A stretch of 64,000 bases of DNA, from NCBI GenBank assembly GCA_013816845.1, contig JACDDU010000001.1, forward strand, positions 124,001 through 188,000, written 5' to 3'. The notes under the pieces are model-generated. The model saw only the letters and a program-made list of their open reading frames with translations, made no database searches and was not told the DNA's origin. The position numbers and the translations under genes were made by a program. Below, one piece after another: positions 25,240 through 34,236 of the stretch. The stretch's first letter is position 1. Each line of letters begins with the position of its first letter. The stretch is from Gammaproteobacteria bacterium (lineage in GTDB: Bacteria; Pseudomonadota; Gammaproteobacteria; DSM-16500).

Positions 25240-26052
25240 ATGAAACTCGCATGGTTGACCGATATTCACCTTAATTTTATTGATCAAGATGCCCGACAAA
25301 AATTTTACCAAGACATTATTCATTCTGAATGTGATGGTGTTTTAATCAGTGGCGATATTGCCGAAGCACCCTGCGTCGTCGATATTTTAAATGAGATGGT
25401 GGACTACATCAGTAAGCCAATTTATTTCATCTTGGGAAATCATGATTATTATCGTGGTCAAATCCAAGCTGTTCGTGATGCCATGCTTACGATGATGCAT
25501 CTGCAAATACATGATCAATTATTCTGGCTACCGGGCGCTGGTATCCAACAATTAAATAATAATACAATTTTACTGGGTCAAGATGGTTGGGCAGACGGGC
25601 GACTCGGTAATTATCAAAATAGTCGAATTTCGCTTAACGACAGTCGTATGATTGCTGACTTATTTCAAGAGAAAATTCTTGGAAAATTCCACTTATTCGA
25701 AAAAATGCAGCAGTTAGCAGATGCAGACGCTATCCTTTTACAGAATAATTTAATTCAAGCCATTAGCAAAAATCCAAAAAAAATAATTGTGTTAACGCAT
25801 GTGCCGCCCTTCAAAGAAGCTTGCTTACATAATAAAAAAATAAGCGACGACGATTGGCTACCTTATTTTAGCTCAAAAGTTGTGGGCGATGTATTAATGA
25901 AAGTTGCAGAGGAAAATCCAGCCATTGAATTTTTAGTCTTATGTGGTCATACCCATAGCGAAGCTCAATTTCAGCCGATAAGTAATTTAAGTGTTGAAGT
26001 CGGTGAGGCCGAATATGCTAAACCTAAAATTCAAAAAATTATCTTTGTTTAA
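25240..26052 (+). CDS. Calcineurin-like metallophosphoesterase
   Basis: 270 residues. All five metallophosphoesterase blocks are present: TDIHL (DxH), SGDIAE (GD), LGNHDYY (GNHD), LTHVPP (H) and GHTHSEA (GHxH), spaced as in the family. GAAAGGA lies 9 bases before the ATG. It should hydrolyse phosphomonoesters or diesters with two metal ions in the cytoplasm; substrate unknown. Its nearest neighbour on the same strand is a decayed cpdA of the same superfamily, so it could partly replace that activity, though the sequences are only distantly related. Confidence 0.88.
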   Translation: MKLAWLTDIHLNFIDQDARQKFYQDIIHSECDGVLISGDIAEAPCVVDILNEMVDYISKPIYFILGNHDYYRGQIQAVRDAMLTMMHLQIHDQLFWLPGAGIQQLNNNTILLGQDGWADGRLGNYQNSRISLNDSRMIADLFQEKILGKFHLFEKMQQLADADAILLQNNLIQAISKNPKKIIVLTHVPPFKEACLHNKKISDDDWLPYFSSKVVGDVLMKVAEENPAIEFLVLCGHTHSEAQFQPISNLSVEVGEAEYAKPKIQKIIFV

Positions 26053-26425
26053 ACCTGCGCCAGATGGGTAGCTATTAATCTCTACTTTATGAATGCTACT
26101 GTTTTAATTTTGCAGCTTCACTCGCCCTTAGGAACTTAGCTCCAATTAGATTAATGAAATGGGAGTTCTGTGAAACAAGGGTTTAAGTTTGATAAGGCAA
26201 CTCATGATTTACACAACGCATAGATTAGGATTATACACTCCTCTAATTGGATTAATGATAATCGTTTTATTAATGCGTGATGCTTTGCTTTTAAGATAGC
26301 ATCGATTTATGGACAGGATTTTTCAGTTAGCCGGTTACTTTTCTTTTGAGTTTGCATACAATCCCATGACTGTTTTTAGTGAAAATGTTTCTGGTGATAA
26401 TAAATATCATAAACAAACAACATTG
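26053..26425. other. Gene-free interval
   Basis: No supported gene. The in-frame extension of the cpdA remnant from 26309 has no ribosome binding site and does not resemble CpdA. Nothing else was recognised. Confidence 0.5.
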
Positions 26426-27177
26426 ATGGATGGTACCGTGAAAATTATCCAAATAACTGATACGCATCTATTCGCTGATGATGAGCTGAATATGTTCGGT
26501 GTGAAGAGTAATGTTAAATTTAAAGAGGTAATCGAAAAATTCATTCATGAAGATAGCCATGATGCAGATATGATTTTTCTTACAGGTGATTTATCGTAAG
26601 ATGAAACGGCAGAATCTTATAAAAAGATTACTGAACATATTTCACCTTTGAATATTCCAGTTTATTGGATACCAGGGAATCATGATGATCTTGGTCAATT
26701 AGAGGCGGTTTTTAAAAAGGCTAAAAATTTTAATCGTGAGACACGCTTATCTTTACCTGGTTGGCATCTACTATTTCTTAATACTAAGATAGATGGTCGT
26801 GATGACGGACAATTATCTCAATCAGAATTAAATATGTTAAGAAATGAGCTTATCATAGTTCCTGTCGATAAAAAAATAGCCATTGTGATGCATCACCATC
26901 CTGCTCCTGTGGGTACTCCACTATTGATAATTATATTTTGAAAAATAATAAAGATTTTTGGGATATTGTTACAGGAACTAAAGTGGAGCTTATTATTTGT
27001 GGTCATGTGCATGGAGATTATCGGTTTAAACATAACAATATTATGATTGAGTCATCACCAGCGACTTGTCTTCAATGGCAAAAGGGATCTACAGATTTAA
27101 AAACAGATAAGAAAATAGGGTATAAAATTTATCATTTTGATCGAGATGGTTATACAGCAACTGCTAAAATTTGGTAG
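26426..27177 (+). pseudogene. cpdA: cpdA (3',5'-cyclic-AMP phosphodiesterase), inactivated by a nonsense and a frameshift mutation
   Basis: The concatenated frames read as a CpdA-type phosphoesterase: KIIQITDTHLF, FLTGDLS, then stop, DETAESYKKI, VYWIPGNHDD, HHHPAPVGTPL, frameshift, CGHVHGDYRF, SSPATCLQW. Lesion 1 is a TAA at 26597-26599, where CpdA normally has Gln (GDLSQD), so a single CAA-to-TAA change explains it. Lesion 2 is a one-base loss near 26925-26930; adding a base restores DNYILKNNKDF and joins the last frame (26938-27177). All metal-binding blocks survive, so decay is recent. Loss should remove cAMP breakdown by this enzyme. Confidence 0.88.
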
Positions 27178-27700
27178 ATTAATGAAGTTAGCCAATAAAA
27201 TATTACAATTATTCAAAAAAATTAAACCTCGATGTCTTTTATCATTAGACAGTCAATTTTATAATTTACCGCAAAAAACCATCGTTTATCGTTTCAAAGT
27301 ATTTGGGGAACATATTTGCAGTAACAACATAGGTATATTTCGTTTTGTTTATTTCAAAAAAAACAAAAAAAACAAGTTCCGGCAACTCAAACCTGTCATC
27401 CGCTTGTTTTAATTGTAAAAAAGCAACGCATTTTTTTATTTTTTCATTAGCTTTCATCGGAATTGTCTCAACTAAGCTTAATTGATTTGTTAATCACTAT
27501 TCCTAATTTATTAATTTCACCTAATATACAGTCAAAGTCAGGTTGTTCTCCGTAATAAATTTTATTACTAAGCAGGTAGCCCGGGTGGAACGCGAAGCGT
27601 GTAACCCGGGAAAGCCTTAACTATCTATTCAGTTCAGTCAATCCCAGCAAGTAACCTGAGGTGAAACGCAGTCCCAACCCGGGTTACGCCGGATAAGAAT
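27178..27700. other. Gene-free interval with REP-like repeats
   Basis: Short frames here have poor codon content, biased to Lys/Phe by A/T runs, and no ribosome binding sites. The right half holds the second copy of the GC-rich interspersed repeat (27576-27616) and a more degenerate relative containing CCCGGGTTACGCCGG near 27678. Confidence 0.55.
27576..27616 (+). repeat. REP-like interspersed repeat, copy 2
   Basis: TAGCCCGGGTGGAACGCGAAGCG continuing into TGTAACCCGGGAAAGCC is the reverse complement, with few changes, of the element at 8895-8932. Ends CCCGGGT / ACCCGGG are self-complementary, so it can fold into a hairpin. It lies downstream of tmRNA and of cpdA. Confidence 0.65.
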
Positions 27701-27724
27701 AAAAAGGGCCTTCTTTTCAAGGCC
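27701..27724 (-). terminator. Rho-independent terminator of ssrA
   Basis: On the minus strand, GGCCTTGAAAAGAAGGCC is followed by CTTTTT. It lies 31 bases beyond the tmRNA CCA end. Confidence 0.85.
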
Positions 27725-27754
27725 TATTGGATGTGAGATGTATCTGACTGAATT

Positions 27755-28165
27755 TGGTGGAGGCGGCGGGAATTGAACCCGCGTCCGCGAATCCTCTACT
27801 CTCGGATCTACATGTTTATCCTGTCTTTAAGTTTGGCTGCTTCTTCCCTGACAGGAAAGCGTTAAAGCAGCGAGCCCTCTTTATTTAGCAATCAGGTCTC
27901 AGGCAGACCAGATTGCGAGCTTATATAATATGACCATCCGCCATTTGCTTTCGCAAACTTGCCGATCGTATAAGCACAATCGGTGGATGGGCTGCGCCGG
28001 TTTTTAGGCGGCTAACAGTTCTTCTTTAGCAAAGAAGTTTCTGTCGTTAACAGCGATGCGTTTTGAATTGGCATCTATATGGTTTGTAACATTTTTTACG
28101 AGGGTAGTTACGTCCTCGACATGCACCTTAAGCTTTGCAACCCACGTCGAAACCAGGTCGCCCCC
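27755..28165 (-). ncRNA. ssrA: Transfer-messenger RNA (tmRNA)
   Basis: The 5' end GGGGGCGACCTGGTTTCGACG and the 3' end GGTTCAATTCCCGCCGCCTCCACCA form the tRNA-Ala-like domain; GGGGGCG pairs with CGCCUCC next to ACCA. CCA is encoded. The tag reading frame (minus strand, 28054 down to 28007, then TAA) reads AVNDRNFFAKEELLAA, ending in the LAA degron recognised by ClpXP. A -10-like TATACT lies at 28172-28177. With smpB about 500 bases upstream and sspB elsewhere in the window, the rescue system is complete. Exact ends are set by pairing and may be off by a base. Confidence 0.96.
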
Positions 28166-28249
28166 AAGAAAAGTATAATTGATTAAATAAGAAAATTATT
28201 AAATCAACCTTTGCATGGTATGCATTAAAGGACTTAATTTCAAGTTATC

Positions 28250-28633
28250 TTAACGGGTGAGGGGAAGCGGGTAATCAGCAGGGGCGCCGGGGATATTTTT
28301 TCGTTTGGCTAATACTTGCAACGTCCCTTTTTGCAGTAACAACCTTAAGGCAATAGGGCAAAAGAAATAATTTTTTCTGGCCTTGCAGGTAAAGCTTTGT
28401 TCACCGCCCGCATTTTGAATGATAGCTTTTACAGAAGAATTGGAAGTCATAGGATTTTTGAAATTGATATCCAGCAACATGACCTTAATGCCATTTTTTT
28501 GAGGAATGACTTCGGTATGGAAAGCGCCCGGCATGCGTATGTAGCCTTGATGGGGGCCGGGTGTGTTTTCGCCATGACCAAAAGCCGAATGGGATACAAG
28601 TAAAAGGAATAGCCATTTGCAGAAGAAATTCAT
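28250..28633 (-). CDS. Small exported protein of unknown function
   Basis: 127 residues with a clear signal peptide (FFCKWLFLLLVSHSAFG) and a mature part of about 108 residues. The mature N-terminus is His/Gly/Pro-rich (HGENTPGPHQGYIRMPGAFH), which could bind metal. Two cysteines (in FTCKARKNYFFC) could form a periplasmic disulfide. The rest looks like a small beta sandwich (IKVMLLDINFKNP). I recognise no named family. It lies between smpB and ssrA on the same strand. Confidence 0.65.
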   Translation of the reverse strand: MNFFCKWLFLLLVSHSAFGHGENTPGPHQGYIRMPGAFHTEVIPQKNGIKVMLLDINFKNPMTSNSSVKAIIQNAGGEQSFTCKARKNYFFCPIALRLLLQKGTLQVLAKRKNIPGAPADYPLPLTR

Positions 28634-28694
28634 GCCATCTCATCCATTTGATAACTTAGCTAATTTAGCGTTGATAGCCAAATATAGCAAATAC

Positions 28695-29162
28695 TTATCC
28701 TTTTTTAAGGATCCGGGCTTTTTCTCGTTGCCAATCTCGCTCTTTAAGGGTCGCACGCTTATCATGCTCCTTCTTACCTTTGGCAAGTCCTATTTCCATT
28801 TTGACACGGTTATCTTTCCAATAGAGTGAAAGAGGAACCAGGGTATAACCCTTTCGTTCAACATTCCCTATCAATTTATTTAATTCTTTTTTACGGAGCA
28901 AAAGTTTTCGAGAACGTTGCGGATCTGGATTGATATGGGTCGAAGCAGTATTGAGGGGATTAATGAGCGCGCCAAAAAGCCAAGCTTCAGAATACTTAAG
29001 TAAGACATAGCTTTGATCCAGTTGAACGCGACCAGCGCGTAAACTTTTAACTTCCCAGCCTTCCAAGACAAGGCCGGCTTCAAAACGGTCTTCAATAAAA
29101 AATTCGTGTTGAGCTTTGCGATTGACAGTAATGCTTGTGTCTGATTTTTGTTTATTTTTCAT
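28695..29162 (-). CDS. smpB: SsrA-binding protein SmpB
   Basis: 155 residues, the usual length. Family features: [31 protein letters not shown] at the N-terminus, [17 protein letters not shown] and the basic C-terminal tail [15 protein letters not shown], which enters the ribosomal decoding centre. It binds tmRNA and delivers it to stalled ribosomes. It lies upstream of ssrA on the same strand, separated by the small exported-protein gene, an arrangement that keeps both parts of trans-translation together. Confidence 0.97.
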   Translation of the reverse strand: MKNKQKSDTSITVNRKAQHEFFIEDRFEAGLVLEGWEVKSLRAGRVQLDQSYVLLKYSEAWLFGALINPLNTASTHINPDPQRSRKLLLRKKELNKLIGNVERKGYTLVPLSLYWKDNRVKMEIGLAKGKKEHDKRATLKERDWQREKARILKKG

Positions 29163-29361
29163 CTGTGATATATATACTCATGAATTTTTAACGCCATGGT
29201 TTATCGGTGCATGGGTTGCCATGAGATTTTCAATTGCCCCATTTTGCGTGAACTTTGCATGATCTTCAATCGAAATACTATAATAAACCGTAAAAATTTA
29301 GTAATGGATCATCCTTGGGCTTTGTCAATTCTAAAATAAGTCAGTTCGGTTAAAGGATCTT

Positions 29362-29799
29362 ATGAATACGTTGCATCGAAATGCTATCGTTCCTTACTCA
29401 AATCGCCAAATGTTTGAGTTGGTTAACAATATTGAGGATTATCCTCGTTTTTTACCATGGTGTCAGTCAAGCAAAATTTTAAGTCGTACTGAACATGAAG
29501 TGATCGCTTCGTTAGAAATTAATTGGAAAGGCATTCACAAAACTTTTACTACGCGCAATATTTTGCACCCTTTCGATCGCATGGAAATTTGTCTCGTTAA
29601 TGGCCCACTCAAGCATCTTGATGGTATTTGGCATTTTCAATCGCTTGACGTCAAAGCGTGTAAAATTATCTTAGATTTAGAGTTTGAATTTGCAGGTGGG
29701 CTAATTGATCGATTTTTTCAGCCTGTGTTTCAGCATATAGCTAATACTTTAGTTGAGGCTTTTTGTAAACGAGCGACTGAGCTGTATGGCAAAGAATGA
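29362..29799 (+). CDS. ratA: RatA family START-domain protein
   Basis: 145 residues. The START/polyketide-cyclase pattern of the RatA/CoQ10-binding group is clear: MNTLHRNAIVPYSNRQMF, LVNNIEDYPRFLPWC, GIHKTFTTRN, the GPLKHLDG.WHF segment, and the C-terminal helix ANTLVEAFCKRA. In E. coli RatA is described as a 50S-binding inhibitor, while homologues (Coq10) chaperone ubiquinone; which role applies here is unknown. It is co-directional with rnfH, whose likely start overlaps its stop, as in many gammaproteobacteria. Confidence 0.93.
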   Translation: MNTLHRNAIVPYSNRQMFELVNNIEDYPRFLPWCQSSKILSRTEHEVIASLEINWKGIHKTFTTRNILHPFDRMEICLVNGPLKHLDGIWHFQSLDVKACKIILDLEFEFAGGLIDRFFQPVFQHIANTLVEAFCKRATELYGKE

Positions 29800-30082
29800 C
29801 ATGATTATTGTTGAGGTGGCGTATGTAACGTCTGCTCAACAATGCTTGGTTGCATTGAAAGTGACGCAAGGGTGCACCATTCTTGAAGTCATTAACCAAT
29901 CGGGTATTTTAGAGAATTTTCCTCAATTGAAACAGGGGTGCCTACAAGTTGGTATTTTTAGCAAACGCTGTCAGCTTTCGGATCGGGTCAGAGCCTTCGA
30001 TCGCATCGAAATTTACCGTCCGCTCTTAATCGATCCTAAAGAGATTAGACGAAAAAAGGCTCTGCAAAATCAGAAAATTTAA
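29786..30082 (+). CDS. rnfH: RnfH/RatB family ubiquitin-like protein
   Basis: 98 residues from the ATG at 29786, which overlaps the end of ratA by 14 bases; an ATG at 29801 is also possible. The pattern IIVEVAYVTSAQQCLVALKVTQGCTI...QVGIFSKRC.LSDRVRAFDRIEIYRPLLIDPKEIRRKKA is diagnostic of the RnfH (UPF0125) family. The function is still poorly defined. Its stop overlaps that of the convergent bamE by 4 bases, the same ratA-rnfH/bamE order as in E. coli. Confidence 0.93.
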   Translation: MAKNDMIIVEVAYVTSAQQCLVALKVTQGCTILEVINQSGILENFPQLKQGCLQVGIFSKRCQLSDRVRAFDRIEIYRPLLIDPKEIRRKKALQNQKI

Positions 30083-30387
30083 GTTTGGGTCTCATTGATT
30101 TCGCGAAGAATATTGTTATTAAAGATGCAATCAACGCGTTTTACATGCATTTTTTGATATCCTGTTTGAAAAGTGTAAACGTATGACATGTGCGAAGGCG
30201 AAAACAAATTAATCAGGAGAGGGTTACCCATAACCGCTTTAACTTGTTGGACACTCATGCCAGTGTGTAGGCGTGCAACGTCCCGCTCAGTAATAATGTT
30301 GCCTTGTTCAATGTCCATTTTGTGAACGCGCAAAAAGCAACCGGATAAAAAAAGCGTTGCTAAAATAATACAAATAATTTTATTCAT
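30079..30387 (-). CDS. bamE: Outer-membrane assembly lipoprotein BamE (SmpA/OmlA)
   Basis: 102 residues. A lipoprotein signal peptide ends in the lipobox LSGC (Cys17). The mature part has the BamE fold signature: QGNIITERDVARLHTGMSVQQVKAVMGNPL, and later SYVYTFQTG. It anchors in the inner leaflet of the outer membrane and supports BamA/BamD in folding barrel proteins, here presumably including the FadL-like and OmpA-like barrels. It diverges from fur across a short intergenic region, the common arrangement in Legionellales. Confidence 0.94.
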   Translation of the reverse strand: MNKIICIILATLFLSGCFLRVHKMDIEQGNIITERDVARLHTGMSVQQVKAVMGNPLLINLFSPSHMSYVYTFQTGYQKMHVKRVDCIFNNNILREINETQT

Positions 30388-30470
30388 GTAAAATGACTCA
30401 ACTAAAGATTTGGCGTCATTCTAATGGAATTTAATGTGATAACAAAGGATATGTAACAGAGGAGTTGATT

Positions 30471-30878
30471 TTGGATCATTCCAATTTAAAAAAGGCTGGC
30501 CTTAAAAGCACGGTACCTCGTCGAAAAATCTTAGAAATCTTAGAGCGTGAGAAGACCCAGCACTTAAGTGCTGAAGATATTTATCGCTTATTATTAGACT
30601 CCGGTGAAGAAATTGGATTGGCAACCGTTTATCGGGTTTTGACACAATTCCAAGCTGCAGGGCTTGTGGTTAGACATAATTTTGAAGGTGGCCAATCTGT
30701 TTTTGAATTGGATTTTGGGATCCATCATGATCATTTGGTATGTGTAAAGTGTGGTCAAGTTGAAGAATTTGTGGATGAAGTGATAGAAGCAAGACAAGAG
30801 CATATTGCTAAACTCGCAGATTTTACCATTACGGACCATAGTTTAAATATTTATGGCATTTGTAGTAAATGTCGTTAG
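30471..30878 (+). CDS. fur: Ferric uptake regulator Fur
   Basis: About 135 residues from TTG at 30471, which has AGAGGAG with 6-base spacing; an in-frame TTG at 30465 is too close to that site. The winged-helix DNA-binding part is LKSTVPRRKILEIL...HLSAEDIYRLL...IGLATVYRVLTQFQAAGLV. The metal sites include HHDHLVC and the CxxC pairs CVKC and CSKC. It represses iron-uptake genes with Fe2+. It diverges from bamE; no Fur box was identified with confidence. Confidence 0.96.
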   Translation: MDHSNLKKAGLKSTVPRRKILEILEREKTQHLSAEDIYRLLLDSGEEIGLATVYRVLTQFQAAGLVVRHNFEGGQSVFELDFGIHHDHLVCVKCGQVEEFVDEVIEARQEHIAKLADFTITDHSLNIYGICSKCR

Positions 30879-30890
30879 GGATAACCTGAT

Positions 30891-32555
30891 TTACATGCCA
30901 TAAAGTAACTCTTTCGCGTGCGCTAAGGTTTTTGAGGTAATTTTTTCCCCACCTAACATCCGGGCGATTTCAGCGGTTTTTTCTTCATTATTTAAAAATC
31001 GCAAGTGTGTGTGCGTGCGTGTATCGATAAAACGTTTTTCTACCAATAAATGATGATGTCCAAAGGAGGCCACTTGTGCTTGATGGGTTATACAGAAAAC
31101 TTGAAAGCCTTCACCTAACCTTCTTAACAATTGCCCAATCTGGTGTGCGGCTGCGCCACTTAATCCTGTGTCAACTTCATCAAAAACGAGGGTTGGAATG
31201 GATGTTTTTTCAGCTAATGCTAAATGTGCAGCAAGACTTAAGCGCGAAAGCTCGCCGCCTGAAATAACTTTACTTAAAGGTTGTAAAGTTTGATCGGGAT
31301 TCGTTTTAATTAAAAAAATAATTTTTTCCAATCCATGCTGGGAAAAAGATTCTTGGTCTTCTTCAAATAGAATTTTAAATTCAGCATGCGGTAAGGAAAG
31401 TGAACGAATCGTATTTGTTATTTCTTTCTCTAAACGTAAAGCGGCTTGCCGTCGTTTCGTGCTTAATTGGCTGGCTCGTTTAATATAATCCTTTTCAACA
31501 ACGTCACAGGCATCTTTTAATTGTTGTAATTTGCTATCGCTATTAATTAAAAGATTCAATTCTTCATTCATTTCTGCTGCGAGACGCATCAAATTTTGCG
31601 GTGCTGTTTTATGCTTGCGGGATAAATCATGAATGCGGCTTATTTGTAACTCTACACGCTCCAATTCTTTCGGATTAGCCTCACAATCATTGAGCGCATG
31701 ATTCAATTCATTTTCTAAATCAGTTAAACAAATAAGCGCTGTATCAATGGATTGAACCCACTGAAGCGCAATAGGCTGAAAGCGGATGATTTGTTCCATC
31801 AATTTTTTAAGATCTGAAAGCTTACTTAAAATGGCTCCATCGTCTTGCGAAAGAAAGACTAGACTTCCTTGCAGATCGCGAATTAATTCTTCCGTATGGC
31901 TCAAACGCTTATGATCAATTTCAAGCTTTGCCCATGCTTCGGGTGAAATATGGAGTGCGCTTAATTCTTGTAATTGAAATTGTAGATAATCACGTCGTAA
32001 GTGTTGGTTTGTTTGTTGAGCAGTTAATACTTCCATTTGCTTAATTAAATCGCGCTGTTGTTCAGCTGCGTGCTTGACATCTTGAGCAATTGGAAGTAAG
32101 TCCCCATAACGATCTAAAATATCGCGTTGCGCATCTGCTCGGAGGAGGACTTGCTGTTCATGCTGTGAATGTAAATGAAATAACATTTCACCTAAATCTT
32201 TTACGAGTTGCAAAGGTTGCGGCGTGCCATTTACATAACTGCGTGAGCGTCCATCACTTGTGATGACGCGTCTAATGATACATTCATGTGTATCAAGTAA
32301 TAAATCAGCATTGTTTAGTAACGTAATAACATTCGGAAAAAGTTTAACGTCAAATGACAAAGCAATTTCTAATTTATCTTTACCTGTTCTAATTAAATTT
32401 CCCGAAGCTCGCGCGCCAAGCGCAAGCTCAATGGCTTCAATAAAGATGGATTTGCCAGCACCCGTTTCGCCCGTTATAACTGTGCTACCTGGGGATAATT
32501 GTAATTCTAGTTCTTCAATGGTTGCGAGATTGCGAATGTGAATTTGGGTCAGCAT
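30891..32555 (-). CDS. recN: DNA repair protein RecN
   Basis: 554 residues from the ATG at 32555; a TTG at 32570, directly after the nadK stop, is in frame but less like family starts. SMC-like architecture: Walker A GETGAGKS near the N-terminus, long coiled coils (about 150-370), the ABC signature SGGELSRLSLAAHLAL, Walker B TLVFDEVDTGLSG, and a His switch ITHQAQVA. It acts in double-strand break repair with RecA. It follows nadK directly, as in many proteobacteria. No LexA box was seen upstream of nadK-recN. Confidence 0.95.
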   Translation of the reverse strand: MLTQIHIRNLATIEELELQLSPGSTVITGETGAGKSIFIEAIELALGARASGNLIRTGKDKLEIALSFDVKLFPNVITLLNNADLLLDTHECIIRRVITSDGRSRSYVNGTPQPLQLVKDLGEMLFHLHSQHEQQVLLRADAQRDILDRYGDLLPIAQDVKHAAEQQRDLIKQMEVLTAQQTNQHLRRDYLQFQLQELSALHISPEAWAKLEIDHKRLSHTEELIRDLQGSLVFLSQDDGAILSKLSDLKKLMEQIIRFQPIALQWVQSIDTALICLTDLENELNHALNDCEANPKELERVELQISRIHDLSRKHKTAPQNLMRLAAEMNEELNLLINSDSKLQQLKDACDVVEKDYIKRASQLSTKRRQAALRLEKEITNTIRSLSLPHAEFKILFEEDQESFSQHGLEKIIFLIKTNPDQTLQPLSKVISGGELSRLSLAAHLALAEKTSIPTLVFDEVDTGLSGAAAHQIGQLLRRLGEGFQVFCITHQAQVASFGHHHLLVEKRFIDTRTHTHLRFLNNEEKTAEIARMLGGEKITSKTLAHAKELLYGM

Positions 32556-32570
32556 AGACGATGATTCCAA

Positions 32571-33446
32571 TTAATGGAGTTTATGTCCCCAGTGAAGCTT
32601 GCTGCGCAATGTTTCATAATAATCATAACCCACGGGGTGAATAAGATTTAAGCATTTCTCTTTTTTCGCGATGCGAATTTTTGTCCCAGGGGGGGTTGAG
32701 ATGAAAGCTTGTCCATCACAAGTCAACCTAGGGATAGCTGTATTGGTTGGTGATATAGCAATTGTAATAACATGATTTCCTGCAATAACTAAGGGACGGA
32801 TACTCAATGAATGCGGAAACATAGGCACAATTTCAATCGCATCAAGTTGAGGGTGCAGTATTGGGCCGCCTCCAGAGAGGGCATAAGCCGTAGACCCTGT
32901 GGGCGTTGCAATGATAACACCGTCTGAATTTTGACTACAAACAAACTGATCATCAATGTAGATTTCAAACTCATTCATGTGCGGGACACTGTCCGGGATG
33001 AGGGCTACTTCATTTAAAGCGGCACTTTGACCTAGCGTCTTCCCTTCATGCGTGACTGTGGCAGAAAGTAGAAATCTTTTTTCTAGTCTAAAGTTCCCAT
33101 CCAGAATATCTTTAATTTGTTCTAATTTTTTAGGGTGAATGTCTGTTAAAAATCCTAAACGACCCCGATTGACGCCTAATACAGGTGTACCATAATCAAC
33201 CACTGCATGTGCAGCTTGCAACAAACTACCATCCCCACCTACAACAATCACAAGCTGGGAAACCTCCCCCAAAGTATCACGTGCCGCGCTAGGTAAATTT
33301 AAACGCTGCAAGGCTTGCGCTGTTTCTGCTTCAACAATTAAAGGTTGGTTGAGTGTTTGAAGATAATGGATCAGTGTCTCAACCGTTTCGATAACCCCTG
33401 GGTTTTTAACCCTGGCCATTATTCCTACTACCTTAAATTGGGACAT
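32571..33446 (-). CDS. nadK: NAD kinase
   Basis: 291 residues, usual length. The catalytic GGDGS motif (VVGGDGSLLQAA) and the NE/D element ALNEVAL are present, with the family's PTGSTAYALSGGGPI substrate loop and IAPTNTAIPRLTCDG-like C-terminal strand (ISPTNTAI). It phosphorylates NAD+ to NADP+ with ATP or polyphosphate in the cytoplasm. It is first of a two-gene operon with recN and diverges from grpE. Confidence 0.96.
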   Translation of the reverse strand: MSQFKVVGIMARVKNPGVIETVETLIHYLQTLNQPLIVEAETAQALQRLNLPSAARDTLGEVSQLVIVVGGDGSLLQAAHAVVDYGTPVLGVNRGRLGFLTDIHPKKLEQIKDILDGNFRLEKRFLLSATVTHEGKTLGQSAALNEVALIPDSVPHMNEFEIYIDDQFVCSQNSDGVIIATPTGSTAYALSGGGPILHPQLDAIEIVPMFPHSLSIRPLVIAGNHVITIAISPTNTAIPRLTCDGQAFISTPPGTKIRIAKKEKCLNLIHPVGYDYYETLRSKLHWGHKLH

Positions 33447-33545
33447 GGATTATTTCCTATTATTTCTTCAATACATTAGATCAAATAAAGATTAATTCAT
33501 AGCCTTTACGCTGGACTAACGGACTTGAAAAGATTGAATTATCCG

Positions 33546-33573
33546 CTTGAATCTCGATATTTTGTCCCAATAT
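33546..33573 (+). promoter_or_regulatory. Sigma-32-type heat-shock promoter before grpE
   Basis: CTTGAA (33546-33551), 14 bases, then CCCAATAT (33566-33573) differs by one base from the sigma-32 pattern CTTGAA-N11-15-CCCCATNT. It lies 43 bases before the grpE ATG. This implies RpoH control of the grpE-dnaK-dnaJ group. Confidence 0.7.
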
Positions 33574-33616
33574 GAAGGTAATAATTGCTAAACTGGACAG
33601 AAGATAGGAGCCTTGT

Positions 33617-34168
33617 ATGCCTAAACGGCCTCATAATGAACCCGAAAATGACGAAATCGAATCAGGCGAGAAGCCATCTCCGCTCCTCACCCATCCTTCT
33701 TATGAAGAACTGATGCAAAAGTTAGAGGAAGCGGAACAAAAATCTAACCAACATTGGGAACGCATATTGCGGATGCAAGCGGATAATGAGAATTATCACC
33801 GCCGTACTGAGCGTGATATAGCAAACGCTCATAAGTATGCTTTAGAAAAATTTGTAACTGAGCTTTTGCCTATCATTGATAGCTTGGAACTTTGTATATC
33901 AAGCGAGGCGCCAAAAGAAGCAAAAGCTATTCTTGAAGGGGTCGAGCTCACTTTAAAAATGTTTTATACCGCGCTTGAAAAATTTGGCATTGTGCAAATC
34001 AATCCGTTAAATAAACCGTTTGACCCTGAGCATGAGCAAGCTATTTCCATGCAATACAATCCTAAGGTTAAACCTGGAACCGTCGTGGGCGTTCTGCAAA
34101 AAGGTTACCTTTTAAATAACCGTTTGGTAAGACCGGCTCTTGTGATTGTTTCAAAAAACGAAGAATAA
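33617..34168 (+). CDS. grpE: Nucleotide exchange factor GrpE
   Basis: 183 residues. A charged N-terminal disordered part is followed by the long dimerisation helix (YEELMQKLEEAEQKSNQHWERILRM...NYHRRTERDIANAHKYA) and the beta-wing with GIVQINPLNKPFDPEHEQAIS and GYLLNNRLVRPALVIV. It releases ADP from DnaK. AGGAG precedes the ATG at good spacing, and a sigma-32-like promoter lies just upstream. dnaK starts 68 bases later. Confidence 0.97.
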   Translation: MPKRPHNEPENDEIESGEKPSPLLTHPSYEELMQKLEEAEQKSNQHWERILRMQADNENYHRRTERDIANAHKYALEKFVTELLPIIDSLELCISSEAPKEAKAILEGVELTLKMFYTALEKFGIVQINPLNKPFDPEHEQAISMQYNPKVKPGTVVGVLQKGYLLNNRLVRPALVIVSKNEE

Positions 34169-34236
34169 GCTAAATAGATATTGAAAAATCCTGAAACGCC
34201 CTTATGTGTAACACATAGATTATGACGGAGAAGAAC

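Noticed and set aside
27137-27457. Two short frames on opposite strands after the cpdA remnant
   Set aside because: They overlap each other and low-complexity A/T runs, lack ribosome binding sites, and one overlaps the cpdA remnant in another frame.
27755-28165. tmRNA 3' end as an integration site for a genomic island
   Set aside because: No integrase gene or duplicated ssrA 3' end was found in the adjacent sequence.
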